DNA from: Pseudomonas sp. PGPPP3
GTDB lineage: Bacteria; Pseudomonadota; Gammaproteobacteria; Pseudomonadales; Pseudomonadaceae
Reading direction: 5' to 3'
Length of the DNA: 5,570 nucleotides
NCBI GenBank assembly: GCA_002256055.1
Contig: NKIE01000214.1
Coordinates: 1 to 5,570 of the forward strand
The notes beneath the pieces were generated by a model. It saw nothing but the letters and a program-made list of their open reading frames with translations. It had not been told where the DNA came from and ran no database searches. Shown here piece by piece: positions 1 through 4,725 of this stretch (position 1 is its first letter; each line of letters opens with the position of its first letter). A program made the position numbers and the translations under genes.

Positions 1-78
1 GTCGTAGAGGCGTTGGCCATCTACCAGTGCAACACGCAACTCTTCGGGTTGAGTGGCGTTAATTAGCATTCTTTTCAT
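1..78 (-). CDS. rne: Ribonuclease E, N-terminal fragment (cut by window edge)
   Basis: Only the first 26 codons are present, read leftward from the ATG at 78. The fragment starts [10 protein letters not shown] and continues through a region matching the start of RNase E (recalled E. coli protein), just before its S1 RNA-binding domain. RNase E is the essential endoribonuclease of mRNA decay and rRNA/tRNA processing, and the scaffold of the degradosome at the inner membrane. The Shine-Dalgarno is poor: GACGG ends 6 nt before the ATG. A second ATG at codon 4 (67-69) is in frame, but the family normally starts at MKRML. The gene is divergent from rluC and has a predicted leader of about 500 nt. 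Catalytic and scaffold regions lie outside the window. Confidence 0.93.
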   Translation of the reverse strand, partial: MKRMLINATQPEELRVALVDGQRLYD

Positions 79-582
79 GTTGTACCGTCGGTTTCCGGGC
101 TTGCGGAAAAAGCGTTCGGCACACACGACTCTCACGGTCGGTGTCAGGTGAGTCAGGAGCGGTTGTCAGCCGTTCCAGTGTCTAGCGGCGCTCGGCCAAT
201 AGGGCCGGGGTCGCGACGACATCTCCTGCTAATGGTGATGACTGAAGCATTCAGTCAGGAGGAGGAATCAACCATCGGTAGCGGACGTAATGAAGCGTCT
301 TGAATAAGGTCCAATGCTACACAGTCCGACGGTTGTGCATCTCCACCCTACACGTATCCGAAGAAAATCGGGTGCCGCGCGCAGAATCCGCAGCGGGTTA
401 GCAATTACCGCAATAATCCTCAGGGATAATCGCGCGTCGTATCTAAAGGCGTTGGTTTCCGGCTCATTCACGGCCTTGGCGGCGAATGATCCGTCGGACG
501 GCCTTACGTCCTGAATGGATTGCGCTCGATGGGGGATGGCAGTTTTAGCGAACATCCGCAAATCGGACCGCTTTTGGCGGCG
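79..582 (-). promoter_or_regulatory. Long 5' leader of rne mRNA
   Basis: From the predicted start near 582 to the rne ATG there are about 504 nt without a convincing gene. The leader can form several local hairpins: 568-580 (4-bp stem close to the 5' end), 239-257 (8-bp stem, 3-nt loop), 193-207 (5-bp stem, 5-nt loop) and 92-109 (6-bp stem, 6-nt loop, directly upstream of the weak Shine-Dalgarno). A CCUCCUCCU tract lies at 257-265 on the transcript strand. In E. coli the rne leader is about 360 nt and its hairpins let RNase E cleave its own mRNA. A similar role here is inference from length, position and structure. I did not recognise the E. coli hairpin sequences themselves. Confidence 0.6.
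239..257 (-). promoter_or_regulatory. Perfect 8-bp hairpin in rne leader
   Basis: TGACTGAA (239-246) and TTCAGTCA (250-257) are exact reverse complements around a 3-nt loop. There is no U-tract on either side, so it is not a terminator. It lies within the predicted rne leader next to the CCUCCUCCU tract, and is the best local stem in the leader. It is a candidate element for RNase E autoregulation or leader stability. Confidence 0.5.
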
Positions 583-588
583 TTCGCG

Positions 589-617
589 AATATAGCAGTA
601 ATCATTAAGTGCTTCAA
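589..617 (-). promoter_or_regulatory. Sigma70-type promoter for rne
   Basis: On the minus strand, the -35 is TTGAAG (617-612), followed by a spacer of exactly 17 bp and the -10 TATATT (594-589). TG one base before the -10 makes it an extended -10 as well. The predicted transcription start is near 581-583. The promoter lies in the AT-rich part of the intergenic region (about 586-645) and its -35 overlaps the upstream part of the rluC promoter. No experimental start is available. Confidence 0.72.
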
Positions 618-630
618 TTCCATAAAAAAT

Positions 631-646
631 TGTTATGATTGAAGGA
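631..646 (+). promoter_or_regulatory. Extended -10 promoter for rluC
   Basis: TGTTATGAT at 631-639 is a TGn extended -10 plus a TATGAT hexamer (634-639; one mismatch to TATAAT). Sequences 15-18 bp upstream (for example CTTCAA, 612-617) match TTGACA poorly, which is tolerated by extended -10 promoters. Counting 7 bases from the end of the hexamer puts the start on A646, the first base of the rluC ATG. This predicts a leaderless rluC mRNA. Confidence 0.62.
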
Positions 647-1599
647 TGACAAATCCTTCCTCTCCGATCACCGCAGTGCAACTGCTGGAGGTCGCGCCGG
701 AGTATGCCGGCCAGCGTATCGACAACTTCTTGCGCACCCAGCTTAAGGGTGTGCCCAAGACTTTGATTTATCGCATTTTGCGTAAAGGCGAAGTGCGGGT
801 GAACAAGGGTCGAATCAAACCTGAATATAAGTTGCAGGCCGGCGATATTGTTCGCGTGCCGCCGCTGCGCCTGGCTGAGCGTGATGAGCCGGCGCCACTG
901 GCGCAGGGCTTGCTTGACCGCTTGGAGGCGTCAATTGTCTTCGAGGACAAGGCGCTTATTGTTATCAATAAGCCTGCCGGGATTGCCGTGCATGGTGGTA
1001 GCGGCCTGAACTTTGGCGTCATTGAGGCCTTTCGCCAGTTGCGTCCGGATGCCAAGGAGTTGGAGTTGGTCCATCGCCTGGATCGCGATACGTCCGGTCT
1101 GCTAATGATCGCCAAAAAGCGCAGCATGCTGCGCCATCTGCACGCCGAATTGCGCGGTGATGGCGTGGACAAGCGCTATATGGCGCTGGTGCGTGGGCAT
1201 TGGGCGACGGCCAAGAAACAGGTCAATGCGCCATTGCTGAAGAACACCCTGCGTTCCGGTGAACGCATGGTTGAGGTCAATGAAGAGGGCAAAGAGGCGC
1301 TGACGATCTTTCGTGTGCTGCGCCGCTTTGGTGAGTTCGCCACCTTAATCGAGGCCAAGCCTGTCACTGGTCGTACCCATCAGATTCGTGTGCATGCGCT
1401 GCATGCCGGTCATGCCATTGCCGGTGACTCGAAATACGGCGACGAAGACTTCACCCGTGAAATTCGCGATGCCGGAGGCAAGCGTCTGTTCCTGCATGCA
1501 TACGCGCTGCGTGTGCCGCTGCCGGATGGTGGCGAGCTGCAACTGGAAGCGCCGGTGGATGAAATGTGGGCGCGCACGCTGGAGCGTCTGGGTGCGTGA
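646..1599 (+). CDS. rluC: 23S rRNA pseudouridine synthase RluC
   Basis: 317 aa. RluC converts three uridines of 23S rRNA (955, 2504 and 2580 in E. coli numbering) to pseudouridine around the peptidyl transferase centre. An N-terminal S4 RNA-binding domain spans about residues 21-75, followed by the RluA-family catalytic domain. The signature HRLDRDTSG is at residues 143-151, with the catalytic aspartate at D146. [11 protein letters not shown] (108-118) and GRTHQIRVH, further downstream, are other family motifs. The start is fixed by an in-frame stop at 640-642 with no other start between. GAAGG lies immediately against the ATG, too close to serve as a Shine-Dalgarno, which fits a leaderless transcript. 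It is the first gene of the rluC - HAD - sppA operon, and its end overlaps the next gene by 8 bases. Confidence 0.96.
   Translation: MTNPSSPITAVQLLEVAPEYAGQRIDNFLRTQLKGVPKTLIYRILRKGEVRVNKGRIKPEYKLQAGDIVRVPPLRLAERDEPAPLAQGLLDRLEASIVFEDKALIVINKPAGIAVHGGSGLNFGVIEAFRQLRPDAKELELVHRLDRDTSGLLMIAKKRSMLRHLHAELRGDGVDKRYMALVRGHWATAKKQVNAPLLKNTLRSGERMVEVNEEGKEALTIFRVLRRFGEFATLIEAKPVTGRTHQIRVHALHAGHAIAGDSKYGDEDFTREIRDAGGKRLFLHAYALRVPLPDGGELQLEAPVDEMWARTLERLGA
1581..1584 (+). promoter_or_regulatory. Ribosome binding site fixing the GTG start of the HAD gene
   Basis: GGAG within the last codons of rluC ends 7 nt before GTG 1592. This spacing, together with the HAD fold beginning at once after the GTG, selects that start over the open frame that extends upstream to 1388 inside rluC. 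Confidence 0.7.
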
Positions 1600-2242
1600 T
1601 TATCAGCTGCTGATCTTCGATTGGGATGGCACGCTGGTCGACTCCATCGGTCGTATCGTTGAGGCGATGCATCAGGCTGCCCTTGGCAGTGGATTGCCGC
1701 GCCTCGATGACGTGGCTATCAAGGGTATTATTGGCCTGGCCTTGCCGGAAGCTATTCGGGTGTTGTATCCCGAGTTGGAGGATCAGGCGTGTAGTGAGCG
1801 CTTTGCGCAGCGTTACAGTGACTGCTATCTAACCCTAGAAACCGAGCCGTCACCGCTGTTTCCGGGCGTGGCTGAGGCGCTTGAGGCGTTTCGGGTGCAG
1901 GGCTTTCACTTGGCGGTGGCCACGGGCAAGAGTCGCCATGGTCTGCAGCGGGTGCTCAAGGGGCGTGGCTGGTGTGATTATTTTGATCTCACACGTTGCG
2001 CGGATGAAACGGCCAGCAAGCCCCATCCGTTGATGTTGCACGAGATCCTCCAGCATTTTCAGTTGCCGCCGGAACGGGCGTTGATGGTGGGGGATTCGTC
2101 ATTTGATTTGCAGATGGCGCATAACGCTGGCATGGATTCGGTGGCAGTTGGCTACGGGGCGCAGCCCTTGGCTGTGCTGCAGGAGCAGCGGCCGCGTTTG
2201 GCAATCGAACGTTTTTCACAGTTGCGCGAGTGGTTGGCGTGA
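1592..2242 (+). CDS. HAD-superfamily hydrolase (phosphoglycolate phosphatase-like)
   Basis: 216 aa from a GTG start. All four HAD motifs are visible: DWDGT with nucleophile D10 and general acid D12; T111 in the AVATGKS segment (motif II); K143 in ASKPHP (motif III); and GDSSFD, residues 167-172, with D168 and D172 for magnesium (motif IV). The helical region between motifs I and II (about residues 17-95) is the cap typical of subfamily IA, shared by phosphoglycolate phosphatase and beta-phosphoglucomutase. It is a predicted cytosolic magnesium-dependent phosphatase acting on a small phosphorylated metabolite. The substrate cannot be read from the sequence. It overlaps the rluC stop by 8 bases, implying translational coupling, and sppA follows after 33 bases. 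Orthologues sit in the same place in Pseudomonas (recalled), so it is not a recent insertion. Confidence 0.92.
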   Translation: MRDYQLLIFDWDGTLVDSIGRIVEAMHQAALGSGLPRLDDVAIKGIIGLALPEAIRVLYPELEDQACSERFAQRYSDCYLTLETEPSPLFPGVAEALEAFRVQGFHLAVATGKSRHGLQRVLKGRGWCDYFDLTRCADETASKPHPLMLHEILQHFQLPPERALMVGDSSFDLQMAHNAGMDSVAVGYGAQPLAVLQEQRPRLAIERFSQLREWLA

Positions 2243-2265
2243 TTTCCCGGTGAACAATTGACAGG

Positions 2266-2270
2266 AAGGA
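2266..2270 (+). promoter_or_regulatory. Ribosome binding site deciding the sppA start
   Basis: AAGGA, inside a longer purine run GGAAGGA (2264-2270), ends 5 nt before ATG 2276. The in-frame ATG at 2270 overlaps it, and the in-frame TTG at 2258 has no comparable site, so 2276 is preferred. Confidence 0.75.
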
Positions 2271-2275
2271 TGAGC

Positions 2276-3256
2276 ATGGCGGACGAATGGAAGACGGCCT
2301 CGGCAGAGGGTGCTGAGGGTAAAAGTTGGAAGCTGCTGGAAACGACTCTGCTGGCGGGTGTGCAGGAACAGCGCAGGGCGCGGCGTTGGGGGATTTTCTT
2401 CAAGTTGCTGACTTTTGTGTACCTGTTCGGCGCGCTGGCGATGTTTTCGCCGATGCTTGATTTTCAGAAGACGGCAGCACGCAGTGCCTCGCATACGGCG
2501 CTGATCGAAGTGCGCGGGGTTATTGCTGATCAGGAGTCGGCCAGCGCCGATAACATCGTTAGCAGTCTGCGTGCGGCCTTCGAAGACCCAAAAACCAAGG
2601 GCATTATCCTGCGTATCAATAGTCCAGGTGGTAGCCCGGTGCAGTCCGGCTATATCTATGACGAAATTCGCCGGCTGCGGGCCGAGCACACTGCGGTCAA
2701 GGTGTACGCAGTGATTACCGATATCGGTGCTTCTGGGGCCTATTACATCGCCAGTGCGGCTGATGAAATTTACGCCGACAAATCCAGTTTGGTGGGTTCC
2801 ATTGGTGTAACGGCGGCCAGTTTTGGTTTTGTCGATGTGATGCAGAAAGTCGGTGTTGAGCGGCGCGTATACACCTCGGGCGAGCACAAGGCCTTTCTCG
2901 ACCCCTTCCAGCCGCAAAAGGCTGACGAGACGCAGTTCTGGCAGTCGGTGCTGAATACCACGCATCGGCAGTTTATCGACAGCGTCAAGCAGGGGCGTGG
3001 CGATCGCCTGAAGGTTGAGGGGCATCCAGAGTTGTTCTCTGGGTTGGTCTGGTCGGGTGAGCAGGCATTGGCGTTGGGCTTGGTCGATAAGTTGGGCAGC
3101 AGCAGCTATGTTGCGCGCGACGTGATTGGTGCCAAGGAAATCGTTGATTACACCCTTCAGGACACGCCGTTTGATCGCTTTGCGAAAAAGCTTGGTGCCA
3201 GTGTGGCTGAGCACGTGGCGATCTGGGCAGGCTTCTCGGGGCCGACGCTGCGCTGA
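2276..3256 (+). CDS. sppA: Signal peptide peptidase SppA (S49 family, short form)
   Basis: 326 aa. SppA is a membrane-anchored serine protease that degrades signal peptides left after secretion. A basic segment (R33, R34, R36, R37) precedes one membrane segment at about residues 38-57, so the N-terminus should be cytoplasmic and the protease domain periplasmic. The S49 fold follows: NSPGGS at 115-120; catalytic serine S153 in DIGASGAYY; and K205 in SGEHK as probable general base. The 52-residue Ser-Lys spacing equals that recalled for B. subtilis SppA (S147/K199). This is the short, single-domain form, about half the length of the duplicated E. coli enzyme. The start at 2276 is chosen from the Shine-Dalgarno; a TTG at 2258 or ATG at 2270 would add 6 or 2 residues. 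It is the last gene of the rluC operon, followed by a terminator. Confidence 0.94.
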   Translation: MADEWKTASAEGAEGKSWKLLETTLLAGVQEQRRARRWGIFFKLLTFVYLFGALAMFSPMLDFQKTAARSASHTALIEVRGVIADQESASADNIVSSLRAAFEDPKTKGIILRINSPGGSPVQSGYIYDEIRRLRAEHTAVKVYAVITDIGASGAYYIASAADEIYADKSSLVGSIGVTAASFGFVDVMQKVGVERRVYTSGEHKAFLDPFQPQKADETQFWQSVLNTTHRQFIDSVKQGRGDRLKVEGHPELFSGLVWSGEQALALGLVDKLGSSSYVARDVIGAKEIVDYTLQDTPFDRFAKKLGASVAEHVAIWAGFSGPTLR

Positions 3257-3276
3257 TCGTTCAAGGCTGTTGTCTG

Positions 3277-3300
3277 AGCCCGGCTTTTGCCGGGCTTTTT
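3277..3300 (+). terminator. Intrinsic terminator of the rluC-HAD-sppA operon
   Basis: A perfect 8-bp GC-rich stem, AGCCCGGC (3277-3284) and GCCGGGCT (3289-3296), with a TTTT loop, is followed by a T run through 3300. It lies 20 bases after the sppA stop. On the minus strand the hairpin exists but no U-tract follows, so it should stop rightward transcripts mainly. Confidence 0.92.
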
Positions 3301-3313
3301 CATTATGGTGCGG

Positions 3314-3892
3314 TCAGGGGATTTGAACGCTTTCATTGGTGAGCATGTCCACCAGGCGGATCAAGGGGAGGCCGACCAGGCTGGTAGCGTCGCTGCCTTC
3401 GGTGGCGCGAAACAGGCTGACACCCAAGCCTTCGGCCTTGAAGCTGCCGGCGCAGTCAAAAGGTTGCTCGGCTTCCAGGTAGCGGCGAATGCGCTCGGGG
3501 TCGAGCTGGCGAAAATGCACGGTAAACCTAATGCAGTCGGTCTGCTGGCGATTGCTGGCACTGTTGAGCAGGCAGAGGCCGGTCAGGAAGGTCACGCTGG
3601 CACCACTGGCGGCTTCTAGCTGCGCTTGTGCACGGCTCATGGTATGGGGTTTGCCAAGGATCTGGCCGTCAAGCACGGCGACCTGGTCTGAGCCGATGAT
3701 CAGGTGGTTGGGGTGTTGCTCGGCCAAGGCGCGCGCTTTTTCTTCTGCTAGGCGGCGTACCAGGCTTTCAGGGCTCTCGTTCGGGTGGTGGCTTTCGTCG
3801 ATTGCCGGGGCGCTCCAGGTAAATGGCAGGCGCAAGCGGCTGAGCAGTTCGCGGCGGTAAGGTGAGCTGGATGCGAGTACCAGGGGTTGCAT
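3314..3892 (-). CDS. yceF: Maf-family 7-methyl-GTP pyrophosphatase YceF
   Basis: 192 aa. Maf proteins hydrolyse non-canonical or modified nucleoside triphosphates to monophosphates. The YceF branch prefers 7-methyl-GTP and probably cleans the nucleotide pool of methylated bases from RNA turnover. Visible motifs are LASSSPYRRELL (residues 6-17, phosphate-binding loop), IDE (31-33), GSDQV with probable catalytic D69 (67-71), GKPHT (80-84) and CAGSFKAEGLG (147-157). The sequence follows E. coli YceF (recalled) more closely than the dTTP/UTP-specific YhdE branch. A good Shine-Dalgarno, AGGAG (3903-3899), sits 6 nt before the ATG. The gene is convergent with sppA and divergent from yceD, the same divergent pairing as yceF and yceD in E. 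coli. Biochemical specificity is inferred from subfamily resemblance. Confidence 0.93.
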   Translation of the reverse strand: MQPLVLASSSPYRRELLSRLRLPFTWSAPAIDESHHPNESPESLVRRLAEEKARALAEQHPNHLIIGSDQVAVLDGQILGKPHTMSRAQAQLEAASGASVTFLTGLCLLNSASNRQQTDCIRFTVHFRQLDPERIRRYLEAEQPFDCAGSFKAEGLGVSLFRATEGSDATSLVGLPLIRLVDMLTNESVQIP

Positions 3893-3918
3893 GGTCTTCT
3901 CCTGTGGCGTGACAGGCG

Positions 3919-3948
3919 ATTCTAGTGGCTATGTCTATGGGCTGACAG
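3919..3948 (-). promoter_or_regulatory. Probable promoter for yceF/maf
   Basis: On the minus strand, the -10 is TAGAAT (3924-3919; one mismatch to consensus) and the -35 candidate is CTGTCA (3948-3943; 4 of 6), spaced 18 bp. The predicted start is near 3912, giving a leader of about 20 nt that holds the AGGAG site. It is back to back with the yceD promoter, the two -35 elements being 12 bp apart. Confidence 0.5.
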
Positions 3949-3960
3949 GTGGAATTTCCT

Positions 3961-3989
3961 TTGACAGTGGTAGGGCGCATCCCTAGAAT
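3961..3989 (+). promoter_or_regulatory. Strong sigma70-type promoter for yceD-rpmF-plsX
   Basis: A consensus -35 TTGACA (3961-3966), a 17-bp spacer and a near-consensus -10 TAGAAT (3984-3989). The predicted start is about 3995-3999, so the mRNA begins 0-4 nt before the yceD ATG. Such a strong promoter suits an operon that carries a ribosomal protein gene. Confidence 0.82.
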
Positions 3990-3998
3990 GCTGCGCCT

Positions 3999-4526
3999 AT
4001 GTTGAATGCACCGATTCCACCTCACGTTGATCCGCGCAAGCTGGCTGATCGTGGCACTACCCTGGAAGGGGAGGTGTTGCTAGCTGGCTTGTTGCGACTC
4101 TGTGATCCGCTTGCGGATGACGCTGGGCTCGTTCGGGCGAAGTTTGTCTTCGGTCGCGATGAGCAAAAAGCTGTGGTTATTCGCAGCGAGATCGATGTTG
4201 AAGTCAAGATGGTTTGTCAGCGTTGTCTGGAGCTGGTCGCTCTGCCGATCCATAGCGAATGTGAATACGCTGTGGTGAAGGAAGGAACGGCCATTGAGTT
4301 GCAGCCGAAAGGCTACGATGTCCTAGAAATGGGTGAGGAACCGCTGGATTTGTTGGCGTTGGTTGAGGATGAATTATTGCTCGCCTTGCCGATTGTTCCG
4401 GCCCATGCCCCTGATGCTTGCCAGCCGCCTGCGGGCCTTGATGAGCCTGATTCGAGCGAGGACGAGGTAATACGGTCCAACCCGTTCAGCGTACTTGCGC
4501 AGTTAAAGCGTGACCCAAACGTTTAG
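3999..4526 (+). CDS. yceD: YceD / DUF177 family 23S rRNA accumulation protein
   Basis: 175 aa, the usual length for the family. DUF177 proteins of bacteria and plants have been tied to normal 23S rRNA accumulation; the molecular mechanism is not known to me. The family signature is CQRC (C73, C76) in a beta-rich middle domain, then a DLLALVEDELLLALP segment (117-131) and an H136-x4-C141 pair, and NPFSVLAQLK (161-170) near the C-terminus. C73, C76, H136 and C141 could form a metal site (inference). There is no Shine-Dalgarno before the ATG, and the promoter lies right against it. The start is supported by the Pseudomonas-like N-terminus MLN..PIPPHVDPRKLADRG. rpmF follows after 13 bases, with the rpmF ribosome site overlapping the yceD stop, as in the conserved yceD-rpmF pair. 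Confidence 0.92.
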   Translation: MLNAPIPPHVDPRKLADRGTTLEGEVLLAGLLRLCDPLADDAGLVRAKFVFGRDEQKAVVIRSEIDVEVKMVCQRCLELVALPIHSECEYAVVKEGTAIELQPKGYDVLEMGEEPLDLLALVEDELLLALPIVPAHAPDACQPPAGLDEPDSSEDEVIRSNPFSVLAQLKRDPNV

Positions 4527-4539
4527 GAGTTAATAAGTT

Positions 4540-4722
4540 ATGGCTGTTCAGCAGAACAAAAAATCCCGTTCCGCCCGCGACATGCGCCGTTCGCACGACG
4601 CACTTGAAGCTAGCGCTCTGTCCGTAGAGAAAAGCACTGGTGAAGTACACCTGCGTCACCACGTGTCTCCGGAAGGCGTTTATCGTGGTCGTAAAGTGAT
4701 CGACAAGGGTGCTGACGAGTAA
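4540..4722 (+). CDS. rpmF: 50S ribosomal protein L32
   Basis: 60 aa, basic. L32 (bL32) is a small protein of the large ribosomal subunit. The N-terminus [20 protein letters not shown] matches gammaproteobacterial L32 almost residue for residue (recalled), and [17 protein letters not shown] is the conserved C-terminal part. It has no cysteines, so this is the zinc-independent form, as in E. coli. The ribosome site AGGAG (4525-4529) starts within the yceD stop codon, 10 nt before the ATG, a long but workable spacing. It is cotranscribed with yceD and plsX. Confidence 0.97.
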   Translation: MAVQQNKKSRSARDMRRSHDALEASALSVEKSTGEVHLRHHVSPEGVYRGRKVIDKGADE

Positions 4723-4725
4723 ATC

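Noticed and set aside
257..265. AGGAGGAGG on the plus strand as a strong Shine-Dalgarno for a small gene
   Set aside because: No start codon at a usable distance opens a frame of meaningful length; the ATG at 290 reaches a stop after five codons.
314..514. Plus-strand open frame of 66 codons in the rne/rluC intergenic region
   Set aside because: No ribosome site or promoter was seen, its composition looks non-coding, and it is antisense to the rne leader.
268..681. Minus-strand open frame of 137 codons crossing the rne/rluC promoters
   Set aside because: Its upstream part runs through the rne promoter and the rluC start, so it would not be on one transcript. Only the inner ATG at 555 is worth mention and is given as a low-interest finding.
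1388..1591. N-terminal extension of the HAD protein from ATG 1388
   Set aside because: This stretch is the +2 frame of rluC and reads as a Cys/Arg/Met-rich sequence unlike any HAD N-terminus. GTG 1592 has a ribosome site and begins just before the DWDGT motif.
2258..2263. Consensus TTGACA as a separate sppA promoter
   Set aside because: No -10-like hexamer occurs 16-18 bp downstream (the sequence near 2281 is GC-rich coding), so it is a lone match.
2258..2275. TTG 2258 or ATG 2270 as the sppA start
   Set aside because: Neither has a well-spaced ribosome site. ATG 2270 overlaps the AAGGA that serves ATG 2276.
2216..3214. Minus-strand open frame of 332 codons opposite sppA
   Set aside because: It lies antisense to a clear SppA with catalytic residues, has no family resemblance or ribosome site, and long antisense frames are common opposite GC-rich coding sequence.
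3287..3860. Plus-strand open frames opposite maf (3287-3619, 3489-3860)
   Set aside because: They are antisense to a well-supported Maf protein; one begins inside the terminator, and neither resembles a known family.
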